Positions 40,368 to 50,535 of a stretch of DNA of 64,000 nucleotides are shown here, one piece after another. Under the pieces are notes generated by a model, which ran no database searches, was not told the origin of the DNA, and saw only the letters and a program-made list of their open reading frames with translations. The DNA comes from Ascoidea rubescens DSM 1968 (taxonomy: Eukaryota; Ascomycota; Saccharomycetes; Ascoideales; Ascoideaceae), in assembly GCF_001661345.1 (NCBI RefSeq), contig NW_017962918.1, positions 62,001 to 126,000 of the forward strand, given 5' to 3'. A program made the position numbers and the translations under genes. Position 1 is the first letter of the stretch. Every line of letters begins with the position of its first letter.

Positions 40368-41566
40368 AATATAGAAAATATCCATATTTATGCTGACTAC
40401 AGTTCTCCATTAAGCGACAATCAGGTTGAAAATGTTGGAAAGATTGGAGAGTTGATATTAAACTATTCGCACATCTTCAAATATATTTGTGTTTCCCTAG
40501 GGTATCTATACAAATCTCAAGTTAAACACAATTCCAACTGGTTCAATTTCAATATCACAACATTACCTTCTACTGAATGTAAGAGACCAAATGAATTTGA
40601 TTATGATTTCATTATTAATCTGAATGATCAAGCTTATGAACGTGTTATTCAGCTCAATCTGAATGGCTGCTATTTATTTAAATTTTCTGGATCTATATTG
40701 CAGTATAATCCAAAAAATAGAAAAACGACATTTTGGGGTATTTTGGATATTATTGGTAAACAACCAGCTGCAATTAAGAAATGTGATAAATTGAAGAATC
40801 TAAAAAAATTATCAATATCATTCAATACAATTAAAAAAATAGAGAATCTTGACAATTTAATCAATCTAGAATATTTGAATCTAAAAAACTGTTATCATGT
40901 TGAAAAAATTGAAAATCCGGATAAATTGAATAATCTAAAAACGTTAATAATATCGGACACAAAGATCAATAAGATGGAGAATTTAGATCATTTGATTAAT
41001 TTAGAGCATTTAGATTTATCATGCAATATTTTTATTCAAAAAATTGAAAATTTAGATAAGTTGAGCAATTTAGAATTTCTATTATTAGCACAAGGAAGAA
41101 TAAAAAAAATCTAAAATTTGGATAAATTGGTTAATTTAACTGTCTTGGATCTTTCAGGAAATGAAATTAATAAAATTGAAAAGTTGGATAACTCTGTTAG
41201 TTTAACTAAGTTGTATTTATGATTAAATAATATCCAAAGAATTGAAAATTTGGATAAATTAGTCAAACTCAAAAGGCTTTACATTTCCAATAACAGCATC
41301 AAAAAAATTGATGGATTGTCAAAGTTGATTAATCTAAATTACTTGAATCTTGCTTTGAATTTAATCGATAAAATTGAGAATTTGTCATATTTGATTAATT
41401 TAATTAAATTGGAATTGGGGGGAGGGGGAATAGGGATTTGAAACTCGGAAATATTACAGAACTAGGAAGTATAAAAATTATTTATTTAGGAGACGTTGAG
41501 ATTTATATTGGTGAAGAAACAGAAAAACTTGCAAAACTAAGACAAATGGTTTTTGTTGAGACATGA
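40368..41566 (+). pseudogene. Broken LRR gene of the F-box/LRR family, copy B (5' truncated)
   Basis: From about 40368 one frame encodes a family-specific segment (ENIHIYADYSS, then ELILNY, LNLNGCYLFKFSGSILQ, FWGILDII) followed by at least nine 22-residue LRRs of the SDS22 pattern (KIENLDNLINLEYLNL). In-frame stops interrupt it near 41112 (TAA) and 41219 (TGA). At the G-rich run near 41415-41430 the frame changes, and the C-terminal cap (ending RQMVFVET) finishes at 41564-41566. The F-box part seen in copies A and C is missing upstream, and no ATG is available. A 39-bp block (40770-40808) is identical to copy C. Not expected to make a full product. Confidence 0.78.
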
Positions 41567-42168
41567 TAATTATTATTTTTGATTAGATTTTTTTTACAAT
41601 GGATTTAGAATGACTTTATGATAATATTTGCAAAGTGCAGTTAGTGAAGAATTGAAAGGTGGCAAAATTAAAACTAAATAGCAGAAAGCGAGGGAATTAA
41701 AGCAAATAAGTGCATTTAGAATGAAATCTGAGAATAGTGAATAAATTTATAGGTCAAATTGGGGTGTGTATATTTGAAATACAAATCAGTAAAGAGAACA
41801 AAGAAATATGGATGGTATGTCAGCACAAGGCAAAGGTAAATAATAAGATAATAATGAAAAGAAGTGAAATTGAATGTAAAAAGCTCTCAGAACAAAAGGA
41901 ATTCAAATATTATCAAATTATTTTGATGGTGAAAAGAACTTTTGAAAGCTAGAAAAAAAATATTATAGTGATTGATTTGTTTGAGTGTTTTGTTTGCTGA
42001 AAGCATGTTTGTAAATATTTTTAAAGGTGTCTTGTTTGTTTTAAATTTCAGCAACTGTTTTATTTCTGTTGAAAAAATTTCCCAAAAATAGATACACAAA
42101 TTCATATTTTTTTGTTTAAAATAGTTGCTAAAGCCCACTTTTTTGGGGTTCTTGCACGGTGTTATTTA
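41567..42168. other. AT-rich region between the LRR pseudogene and the LINE remnant
   Basis: 602 bp, probably including the 3' untranslated part of the LINE on the minus strand. A 71-codon frame at 41737-41952 has no ATG start and no recognisable features. No poly(A) tail or target-site duplication could be assigned. Confidence 0.35.
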
Positions 42169-42729
42169 TTATATTATATATAAAAGAGTGAATGCTATCT
42201 TTGTAATTCTACCGTGGTCCACTTCGTCAGAGAAAATTGTTGGAATCTCTGATCGGATTCTAGCCTGTGAGTTGGTTGGACATTGGAAGATATAATGAAT
42301 TATCGTCGGTTTTGGAAGGGAACATTTGCATTGGTTGCTGCTCATATACCCAGCTCTCCACGGGGTATCTTCACCAAAGAGGTGTCCTGTGCGAAGTTGA
42401 ATCACCGCGCTCACCTCCTCCTTGGTCCTGTGTGATAGGATTTTAAATGTGGGTAGTCCTTTGATTGATAGAGGGATGTTGGAATTGGCGATTACCTTTT
42501 CGTAGTGAGAACTATGGTTTTATTTGTGAAATATTTTATTCCATTTTTGGATCATCTTTTGATGGAGGGCCTTTTTGATNGTGCTGAATGTAGGTGCTGG
42601 GATGGTTCTGTTTCTTTTGTGACATTGGTTGAGATATGCTGTGGCTTCATTTAGCAAGATTACTCGTCTCTTGAAGACTGAATGGTCGAGCTGTTGGTAG
42701 AGTCGCGTTGCAAGGTCAAATTCATAAAA
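42169..42729 (-). mobile_element. 5'-truncated LINE remnant (end of the reverse-transcriptase ORF)
   Basis: One minus-strand frame is open from 42729 to the stop at 42169 except for a TAA at 42520-42522. It reads like the post-RT region of Tad1/I-type fungal LINEs: an ALHQKMIQKWNKIF segment, then SAVIQLRTGHLFGE, then a CKC-x5-PTIIHYIFQCP zinc-knuckle-like motif. No RT or endonuclease motifs lie upstream. An ambiguous base (N) is at 42580. It shares the GH-x-FG and CxC-x5-PT-x2-HY-x-F-x-C pattern with the remnant at 1423-1686. The 5' truncation point lies 91 bp upstream of tRNA-Leu, and the element points away from that gene. Confidence 0.78.
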
Positions 42730-42820
42730 CTAAAAAAAGTAAAAAACTTGATCAGATAAAAAGATATAAAACCAAATACTATATTATAAATAAGTATAAC
42801 AAGAAAAGCCTTTAATCACT

Positions 42821-42904
42821 GGAGGGTTGGCCGAGTGGTCTAAGGCGGTAGACTTAAGATCTACTGGGAGATTTCCCGCGCGAGTTCGAACCTCGCATCC
42901 TTCA
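42821..42904 (+). tRNA. tRNA-Leu(TAA)
   Basis: 84-nt class II tRNA with a long variable arm (GGGAGATTTCCCG region). The anticodon loop CTTAAGA gives TAA. The T-arm is GAGTTCGAACCTC and the acceptor is GGAGGGT/ATCCTTC. Nearly the same as S. cerevisiae tRNA-Leu(TAA). No intron. T-rich terminator directly after. Confidence 0.97.
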
Positions 42905-43109
42905 CTTTTATATTCAATTTTTTGAGTTATTCATTTCCAGCGGTCGAATTACAATATTTGTTCGGCTACATGATAACTGTTTTGTCTGCGTTTATATATT
43001 GTTTGGTAAGCTCGTGAAAACTAAGGTCCATCTTCTAAACCAAAGCAGTAAGCATTCCAATGAGAATATGGATCAAAATAAAGAAAGCTGTTCTACGTTA
43101 CGTGAACTG

Positions 43110-43183
43110 GTTTTGTGGTCTAGTCGGTTATGGCATCTGCTTAACACGCAGAACGTCCCCAGTTCGATCCTGGGCAAAATCAG
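43110..43183 (+). tRNA. tRNA-Val(AAC)
   Basis: 74-nt cloverleaf, anticodon AAC, acceptor GGTTTTG/CAAAATC, T-arm CAGTTCGATCCTG. Differs only in the acceptor from yeast tRNA-Val(AAC). A T-run follows within a few bases. It forms a same-strand pair with tRNA-Leu, 205 bp apart. A CACGTG lies at 43226-43231 downstream. Confidence 0.97.
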
Positions 43184-43435
43184 CTTTTTTTCTTTGCTCC
43201 TTTGTCGGAAATCGAGCTCATGTAGCACGTGCTTTGTCACGTATTTGACGAAGATAACGAGTCCGATTTCTCTTGCCTTATCTACTCAAATTACAGTTTG
43301 TTTCTTCTTTGCTCTTTGTCAATTGGTGTCTGATTTCTTTCGTTCTATTGTTTTATATTTCGAGCTCAAATAGGCTCTTTCTTTCAGTTATCTTTCTAGG
43401 TTGGTTTCTCTGAATAACAGCTTTACTTTCAATTG

Positions 43436-46400
43436 ATGGATTTTACCCTCATATATTTCCTCTTTCATTTTGCTTTACTCGTCTTCAAGGTAGCAGGTTT
43501 CGACACTTTCAAGACTCAAATCAACAACATCAATTCCTTTCAGAATGCTTATTCCAAACCCAATGATGGGAATAATTTACATTTTGGCACTGCTTTTCAG
43601 TCCAGCCAATACGCAGATAGCCACAACGATGGTGATGATGGCGATGGCGACCCACAAATAACTACAACCGTTATTGACATTCTATCGTCAAACTCTGACT
43701 TCAGCTATTTCTTGAGAATTTTACAGAAAAATAAACTAATACCTGTTTTGAACCAATTTGAAAATATAACTTTGGTTGCCCCTGTAAACCAGGCGTTTCT
43801 TGAAACCAACATGATCAACATTGAAAATCCAGATGATCCTGACTCCATCTACGACCAACTAGATCAAATTGTGTTCAGCCAAAATGACTTATACCAATAT
43901 ATCATAGGCCTCCCAATTTTTAGCTACGACCTAGATGGCATTGAAATATTTAAATCCATGTATTCAGACGACATCCAATATTCTAATCTATTCAATATTG
44001 ATCGCAGCTCGAATTTAGATGACGATAATATCACTTACTCCCCAATTCTATTCAATAATATTAACAATACTATAAACTTTTTTAATATCAACAACATTTT
44101 TGTAAAATATCCCGATCTATTTGCAAACACTCAAAACTCAATTGTCCATGGTATAATCAACTTACTAAACAGATTAAACCCAATTTGCAACCTTATTAAT
44201 AACAATAACAATATTATTAGAACTATTGAAAACTATCCTAATAATAACTACGATCAAAACAATCAAAACGATCAAAACAATTTTATATCTATTTATTCGT
44301 CATTTTTGTCTCATTATTACTGTCCTCGTTTAACAAACATAACTGCTTTAATCCCAACAAATTCAGTATTGGATCTAAACGAAATAGAACTAAACTATCT
44401 AAGTTCAAATTACGGATCCACCGATAAACTCATTCTTACAAACCATTTCCTAATCAATGACTACATTGGTGGTTCCATTAACAACCACCAACTATACCAA
44501 AATTTCAATAACATCTCTTTGAATTTATCCTCCATAAATAACGGAAACAATTTGGTCTGGCATAATTACTCATCGCTTTCAAATAACGAACATGACATTG
44601 TTTTTTTCAGATCAAACATTTTATCAAATAATGCCATTATTCATTTATTCAACTCAAATTTCGATAAAAATATCCTAATTCCCTTCAATCCAAGAAAATA
44701 TTTGTACTCTTTAAATTGCTCAGATTTTGTTAAAGAAGTAGATTTCAGAGAGTTAGGTTATCTAATAGATGACATTCAATTGAATCAAACTATTTTTGTC
44801 ACTCAAAACTCAATTGACGATGATAACGATAATGACAACGATAATGATAATCAACTCTCAAAAAAATCACTACAATCATCTTCTTTATCAAACTTAAACA
44901 CTTTATTATACCACATTGTTGACGAAAAAATATCAACTTTAAAATCTGGAATATACAACACAAAAGTTTGCAACAATAAAAAACTAGGCAAAAACTGTCA
45001 AAAATTAAAAATCAATAAAATTAATCAATCAAACTTTATTATTAACGATAACACTCTAATAAATACTTCTTTAAACACTTTCAAAAATATTTCAATTGGA
45101 AATACGGTAATCTATTTAATAGACCAAGATCTAAGTCTACCAAACTCTCTATCCTCTTCTGTCGGTTCTTTTTTAAAGTGTTCCAGATCTTTAAATTACT
45201 TGAATGAATTAAACTTATTGAACTTGATTTCAAACAAAAAAGGATATACCATCTTCCTTCCATGTTTCAATTCTTGGTCTTCTTTAGATTTGACTTTAGA
45301 CTACTTGGAAAAAAACTTGACTGCATTAAATTTAATTATGAAAAATTCCATTATCAATGGTTTGGTATACAGCGATTTTAATAACTCTATTATAACCTCA
45401 AATTTATTAGGAGAATCCATTGAGATTAAGAGTATCAATAGTGATGAAATCAACGATGATCAAAACTTTCATCAAAACTTTCATCACAATCAGATTGATA
45501 TAAAATCTGGTAAGGATAATAGTTATCATACAGACGACAATGATGATGATTTTATCGAAAATGAAATTCACAAGTACAATGTTCTATCAATTAATAGTCA
45601 TGCTTCTAAAGATTATTTAAAAGTAGAAAAATATTCTGATATTCTTTTTAATCAAGGCGTCGTCCACCCAGTTGAAGACATTCTCTTTCCTCGAAATGTT
45701 CAAATTTCTTTAACCAATCTAATTGAAACAACTCAATCCTTTAACACTTATCCTTCCTCAAGCTTTATCGATTTATTACACAGAGCAAATTTATCCTATA
45801 TATTGGATCCAAAATCTTCAAATAATTTTTCAATCATCTTGCCAAACCATCTATCATTAATTGAGTCAAATATAACCATCGAATCATCACTCAATTTTTT
45901 GGAGGTTTTCTTGAAATTACATATTTTACCAAATCCCTCAAATGACGAAAATGGAAACTCAATCTTCAATTGTGATCGGAAAATCCCTACTCTCTTAGAC
46001 GGCGTACATTTAGTTTGCAGAAAGTTGTCTTCAAAGACGATCATGTTACAAATTGAAGAAGGCCAGGATCATGAAGTCAGAGTTCTAAACAGAGGTTGCA
46101 CAACCTTCAACAATAAAAGTTGCGTATTTGTGATTGACAGACCCATTAATCCTGAGTGGCTAGATGATGATAAGTATCATATTCGATTACCAATCGCCGC
46201 TATGGGTTTAGGCTTTATAATTGGTATTGTTTGCATTTTTCTGTTACTATCCTGTTTTTTAATGGTTATTGGAAAAAATAAAAAAGGCACCGATGAAGAG
46301 CTAAATAATACTGATAATACTCCAACTAGCAGTACTTTGGGTGAAAGTGCTAGACTAATACGAAATAATAGTCATTACACTCCTAATCATAGTCCTAGAA

Positions 46401-46558
46401 GTAGTGCAGGTAGAAGCAATACCAAAAGAGGTTATGGAAGTCTTAATGAGTTTGGTGAAGGTACAAGCGCAAATGAAATCGCTAATAAAACAGTTCCTGT
46501 TGATCTAAACCATATTTATATCAGAAATAATTCAGATTTAGATTTGCCTAATGTATAA
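43436..46558 (+). CDS. Fasciclin (FAS1)-domain type I membrane protein, YLR001C-like
   Basis: 1,040 residues. The start is the ATG at 43436 (the preceding TTG codon is in frame but not a start). A signal peptide is likely at residues 1-22 (DFTLIYFLFHFALLVFKVAG). The lumenal part has several FAS1-type repeats; the first is at about 75-170 (SDFSYFLRIL, then TLVAPVNQAFLE) and the last ends near 760 with GVVHPVEDILFPRN. Many N-glycosylation sequons are present. A single transmembrane segment at about 918-947 (AMGLGFIIGIVCIFLLLSCF) is followed by an about 90-residue Ser/Asn-rich cytosolic tail. An acidic DNDNDND tract lies at about 463-472. S. cerevisiae YLR001C is a vacuole-associated FAS1 protein of unknown function; localisation here is inferred. 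Confidence 0.87.
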   Translation: MDFTLIYFLFHFALLVFKVAGFDTFKTQINNINSFQNAYSKPNDGNNLHFGTAFQSSQYADSHNDGDDGDGDPQITTTVIDILSSNSDFSYFLRILQKNKLIPVLNQFENITLVAPVNQAFLETNMINIENPDDPDSIYDQLDQIVFSQNDLYQYIIGLPIFSYDLDGIEIFKSMYSDDIQYSNLFNIDRSSNLDDDNITYSPILFNNINNTINFFNINNIFVKYPDLFANTQNSIVHGIINLLNRLNPICNLINNNNNIIRTIENYPNNNYDQNNQNDQNNFISIYSSFLSHYYCPRLTNITALIPTNSVLDLNEIELNYLSSNYGSTDKLILTNHFLINDYIGGSINNHQLYQNFNNISLNLSSINNGNNLVWHNYSSLSNNEHDIVFFRSNILSNNAIIHLFNSNFDKNILIPFNPRKYLYSLNCSDFVKEVDFRELGYLIDDIQLNQTIFVTQNSIDDDNDNDNDNDNQLSKKSLQSSSLSNLNTLLYHIVDEKISTLKSGIYNTKVCNNKKLGKNCQKLKINKINQSNFIINDNTLINTSLNTFKNISIGNTVIYLIDQDLSLPNSLSSSVGSFLKCSRSLNYLNELNLLNLISNKKGYTIFLPCFNSWSSLDLTLDYLEKNLTALNLIMKNSIINGLVYSDFNNSIITSNLLGESIEIKSINSDEINDDQNFHQNFHHNQIDIKSGKDNSYHTDDNDDDFIENEIHKYNVLSINSHASKDYLKVEKYSDILFNQGVVHPVEDILFPRNVQISLTNLIETTQSFNTYPSSSFIDLLHRANLSYILDPKSSNNFSIILPNHLSLIESNITIESSLNFLEVFLKLHILPNPSNDENGNSIFNCDRKIPTLLDGVHLVCRKLSSKTIMLQIEEGQDHEVRVLNRGCTTFNNKSCVFVIDRPINPEWLDDDKYHIRLPIAAMGLGFIIGIVCIFLLLSCFLMVIGKNKKGTDEELNNTDNTPTSSTLGESARLIRNNSHYTPNHSPRSSAGRSNTKRGYGSLNEFGEGTSANEIANKTVPVDLNHIYIRNNSDLDLPNV

Positions 46559-47005
46559 AAAAAAAAGGCTTCTCTTCAATTTTATTTTTACATTTGTTTG
46601 TTTGTTTTTTAATATTCATTTATCAACTTTTTGAACTATTTTGCGAATATCAATCAAAGAAAGAGTATATTTCAATTTTGAACTAGATATTTCAAAAATA
46701 TAATGGGTCATCTTCAAACTGGTGTTTTTATATCAGAATTTTATTGTGTTTTATATTTTTTGGTTTTTTTAACACTACTTTTATTTTTATTTCTAGAAAA
46801 TTTATCAATACGTATAATATATATTCATAGTTTAAAACATGTAAGAATCTTGGAAAGTTTTGCAATTTAAAAAAATGAAGATATAGCAACAAAAAAAAGA
46901 TAAAATAGAAAAGTGTTTCATGTGTGCAAAAATCCACTTATAATCATAAACAAGCCATGATGGTTTAATAAAAAAAAATTGGATATACAAAAGGAGAGAA
47001 AATCG
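46559..47005. other. AT-rich convergent intergenic region
   Basis: 447 bp between the stop codons of the FAS1-domain gene and GNT1. T- and A-runs at both ends suit 3' processing. No gene and no GC-rich island. Confidence 0.5.
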
Positions 47006-48847
47006 TTATTTTTTCATTAAAGGTAATTCGCAAATGTTTTCTCTTTCTGATTTGAAGTGTTCATAAAAAAAATTCCAAAGTTTACTAGACTCACAATCAT
47101 CAATTATAGTGGGCTTAACAACCTTATCATAATATTTTTTTAGTTCCTTTTGGTTATTGGGACATAAAACCTTTGCTTTAATATAATCCTGATTTGGAAC
47201 ATGTTCTATCCAAGGTTTGGGTACTGGCCAATCTGAAAAGTGTATAGACTTAATATTTTGATAAAATGATTTGGCGTTCCAAAACTTAGAGGTGGTCCAA
47301 TAAGCTCCTTTGAAGCTGGAATGGCTTTTACTGTCACCATTATCATTTTCGGTATGTAATTTTTGGTAAAATGCTAATAAAGGTATATGTTGAGGATCAG
47401 CTAACATTGGGTCATGATAGTTCTCAGCATTTCTAAATTCTCCAGTATAAACACCGTAACTTTTATGCGGTATAATCAATAATTCTGGGATATTAAATTT
47501 ACTGTTTGCATTTTCTAAAAAGTTTGAATTTTCTCTTTTAATTATATCGTTAAAATTCCACAATTTATTGAAGATGTCCATGTCGTAATCATTTGGATCT
47601 TTTTCATTAGTTAAATTGAGTAGGTCACTAAAAACTTGAGTTGAAGGTTTGAGCACAAAAAACTGATCACACAATTCGTAGTTATTTAAGTTTCCATGGC
47701 TAAATGATGGTAAATTGTTGTACAATATGGTTGAATAACCTTTATAATCAAATGTTTTTAGATTATTTTTTTTATTGTACTTGATCAATTGTCTGACTGA
47801 ATTTTCAATTATTGAGGATCTATAAAATGATTCGTTTTCATCAGATGTTTGAGGAATCGCTATTTTAGAATTGTTTTTGAGACCTTTATTGTAGTGGTCT
47901 GTATAATTGATCAAACCATCGTCTTGTAAAAATTTATTATATGAAGCATTGGGGCAAAGGGGTATCGATAGTTGTGACTCAGGGAGAAAAAATAACTCAT
48001 CCATATTATTCAAAATCAAGGCATCACTATCGAGGTGAACAATTTTGTCATATTGGAGTAGGTTAAACACTTGAAACTTGGTGAAACCATCCTGCCAGGT
48101 ACTATCGTCTCCAGGAAAGGATAATAGATCAACATTTTTAAGAATAACATTGAGATTTTTAAAATCTTCAAATAGATCTTCCGTTGCTTTTCTTGTTTTA
48201 CTTTTTTTGTTTTCAAACAACTCATCAACACCAGTAATATCGTCATCATTGATCTGATACGGTAGGTTGTATAACAAGACTAGATCAGCTTTGGCGTTGA
48301 ATTTTCTCAAACTAACGAAATTCATTAAACAGCTACATAAATATTGGATATTGGTTGCATACTGAACATATGCAAAATTTGACCAGATTATGTCTTCATT
48401 GGAATTCAAGGCCTTTTGATATAGATGATTTATTGCTATTGATGGAATATATCTTATTGAGCTTTTATCGAAACCTTTTGTCTCATTTATGGTTAAAGAA
48501 GGAATGAGTTTTTGTTTATGAAAGTAATTTAAACTGTGGAAGTTTATATCATGATTGTATACATCGAACTCATTATATTCACTGTACTCATGGTTTTTAT
48601 CATTTTTATTATTATTTTCGTTGGTATTTTCATTATTATTCTCATTATTATTCTCACTATTTTCACTACTGGAAACCGAATTTGATAGAGTGCTTGGTAG
48701 AGAATAGCGCAAATAGTCAGCCTCTATATTGAAATTGTTTAGATCTTTGAAATTAAAGTAAATCAATAAAACTACTGTTAATATCAAAAACAATAAAATT
48801 TTCAAGATCTTCGGGAATTTTATAAAAGCTGAGTATATTTTATTCAT
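47006..48847 (-). CDS. GNT1: Golgi N-acetylglucosaminyltransferase, Gnt1-like (GT8-type fold)
   Basis: 613 residues from the first ATG (48845-48847). Type II membrane topology: short cytosolic N-terminus, a transmembrane anchor at about 13-32 (ILKILLFLILTVVLLIYF), an Asn-rich stem, then the lumenal catalytic domain. Matches to S. cerevisiae Gnt1 recalled from memory: IIWSNFAYVQYATNIQYLC, the DxD metal-binding motif in KIVHLDSDALILNNMDELFF at about 270, GVYTGEFRNAENYHDPML and IHFSDWPVPKPW near the end. Expected role: adding terminal GlcNAc to N-glycans in the medial Golgi. Longer than yeast Gnt1 (491) because of the stem and inserts. Confidence 0.9.
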   Translation of the reverse strand: MNKIYSAFIKFPKILKILLFLILTVVLLIYFNFKDLNNFNIEADYLRYSLPSTLSNSVSSSENSENNNENNNENTNENNNKNDKNHEYSEYNEFDVYNHDINFHSLNYFHKQKLIPSLTINETKGFDKSSIRYIPSIAINHLYQKALNSNEDIIWSNFAYVQYATNIQYLCSCLMNFVSLRKFNAKADLVLLYNLPYQINDDDITGVDELFENKKSKTRKATEDLFEDFKNLNVILKNVDLLSFPGDDSTWQDGFTKFQVFNLLQYDKIVHLDSDALILNNMDELFFLPESQLSIPLCPNASYNKFLQDDGLINYTDHYNKGLKNNSKIAIPQTSDENESFYRSSIIENSVRQLIKYNKKNNLKTFDYKGYSTILYNNLPSFSHGNLNNYELCDQFFVLKPSTQVFSDLLNLTNEKDPNDYDMDIFNKLWNFNDIIKRENSNFLENANSKFNIPELLIIPHKSYGVYTGEFRNAENYHDPMLADPQHIPLLAFYQKLHTENDNGDSKSHSSFKGAYWTTSKFWNAKSFYQNIKSIHFSDWPVPKPWIEHVPNQDYIKAKVLCPNNQKELKKYYDKVVKPTIIDDCESSKLWNFFYEHFKSERENICELPLMKK

Positions 48848-49392
48848 CTCCTGATGACACCAAAAGTTATATAACAAAAATAAAAGTATTGGACCTGAGA
48901 TGAATCAGAAACTGATCAGATCAAAACAATCTCTGGTTATGACCCTATTAACAATGAAGATTGCGATGGACAGCGATTTATATCACTAAATGGAGCTGTG
49001 ATATAAACGTTGTGGAGGAAAGTGCAAACAATAGCAGTGCGTCTTGCTGATTGGCTGGGAGACGAGTTTGTTCTCCCACAGGGAGGGGTCTAAGCCTCCT
49101 TTGGTTTAGAGCCGTATCCCGTGGCGCGCACAGTACTGTTTCTATATGCATATATCAACTAATTCAAGCTTTGCAAACTCCAGGATGGAGTTTAGGTCGC
49201 CAATCTATCTCCGAGAGCCCTAACGTCACATTCGCCTCTCTTTCGGCGCGTCTCTTTTTGACACGCACTTGGTTCAAGTAAGGATTAGTTACAATAAAAA
49301 TATTTTTGAATCTGAATTTCACACTATTTAGATATCACTAGTACAATTGAAAAGAAAATAGAAAATAAAAAACACAAAAATAGAAGAAAACA
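48848..49392 (-). promoter_or_regulatory. GNT1 5' region / BDH1-like 3' region
   Basis: 545 bp. The part at about 49030-49260 is G+C-rich and carries an inverted CCAAT box (49050-49054, ATTGG). AT-rich from 49270 to the stop of the dehydrogenase. No gene seen. Confidence 0.45.
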
Positions 49393-50535
49393 TCATGGAG
49401 ATACCAAGATCTTAATATGAACATCTTTGTTATTGATTAGTTCCAAAAACCCTTTCTCAACAGTATCCTCAAGCTTTATTTTAGCAGTGATTAACTGTTT
49501 GCATTTTTCAATATCTATCAAACCTTTATCAATAGCGTCAATCACTTCTTCAAAATCCTGCACAGTATAACACATTGAACCAGTATAAAATTTTTCCTCT
49601 AGAGTGACATCCATTGGTTTGAAATTTACGGGTTTGTCTGGCCAAATAGCTATATTTACTGCCATACCATTTGGTCCTAAAGCATCTATTGAAGTTTTAA
49701 ATGTTGATGGAACTCCCGAGGCATCATAAGAAAACTTGAATCCAGCACCTTTTTCATCGGATAAGCTTTTCAATACACCAACACCTTCATCAAACGAGCT
49801 ATAGTCCATTGGATTAAAAACGGAACTAGCCCCAAGTTTTTCTGCTTGATCTCTTCGAATTTTAGCTGGCTCACTCACAACAATTCGGCCAGCTTTATGG
49901 CCTTGCAATGCTAAAATAGTTGCAAGTCCAATTGGCCCAGCTCCAAGAACAAGTGCATTATCTCCTTCTTGAAACCTCGAAATTCGAACTGCATGCCAGG
50001 CAACACTTAATGGCTCCACCAATGCAGCAATATCCAATGGCAAGGACTTTGGAATCCTAACAACATGCTCTTCGGAAACTGAAACCCTTTCACTCAATGC
50101 ACCATCGTGAACTCCTAATCCACAAAAACCCAAATAGTGACATATATTTGTTGATCCCATTTTACAAGCCGAACAAACTGCTGTGTTGATTCTTGGATTA
50201 TTTCTTTGAAATCTCTTTCTATCACTGCAATGGGAAGTTGCTTCGACGACAACATGATCTCCCGGTTTAACTTTCGTAACCTTTGGCCCAACTTTCTTGA
50301 CTATGCCACTGAATTCATGACCCATACATTGAGGACTCTTCCAGTTGCTCAATTCGTGGCCCTTACCTTCTTTAGGGAAAAAAATTGGCCCATCCAAATA
50401 TTCGTGCAAATCGGATCCACAGATACCACACCAGGCAATATCCACGATAAGTTCATCCTCTACTTTGATTTCTGGCTCTTGAACGTCGTCCGAAAAACGA
50501 ATGTCATTTCTTCCATAAAATAAAACACCACGCAT
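49393..50535 (-). CDS. BDH1: Zinc-containing 2,3-butanediol dehydrogenase, Bdh1-like
   Basis: 380 residues (S. cerevisiae Bdh1 is 382), medium-chain dehydrogenase/reductase. N-terminal catalytic zinc site: CGICGSDLHEYLDGPI (Cys36, Cys39) and the GHE at 72-74. Structural zinc lobe: CSACKMGSTNIC, shortened relative to classical ADH. NAD-binding motif GAGPIGLATILAL. The long FFPKEGKGHELSNWKSP loop is characteristic of the Bdh1/Bdh2 group. Expected reaction: interconversion of acetoin/diacetyl and 2,3-butanediol with NAD(H), in the cytosol. Bdh1 and Bdh2 cannot be told apart from sequence alone. ATG at 50533-50535; no in-frame CTG. Confidence 0.92.
   Translation of the reverse strand: MRGVLFYGRNDIRFSDDVQEPEIKVEDELIVDIAWCGICGSDLHEYLDGPIFFPKEGKGHELSNWKSPQCMGHEFSGIVKKVGPKVTKVKPGDHVVVEATSHCSDRKRFQRNNPRINTAVCSACKMGSTNICHYLGFCGLGVHDGALSERVSVSEEHVVRIPKSLPLDIAALVEPLSVAWHAVRISRFQEGDNALVLGAGPIGLATILALQGHKAGRIVVSEPAKIRRDQAEKLGASSVFNPMDYSSFDEGVGVLKSLSDEKGAGFKFSYDASGVPSTFKTSIDALGPNGMAVNIAIWPDKPVNFKPMDVTLEEKFYTGSMCYTVQDFEEVIDAIDKGLIDIEKCKQLITAKIKLEDTVEKGFLELINNKDVHIKILVSP

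Noticed and set aside
41737-41952. 71-codon frame between LRR copy B and the LINE tail
   Set aside because: No ATG start, no recognisable features, AT-rich context; may be leftover element or chance.
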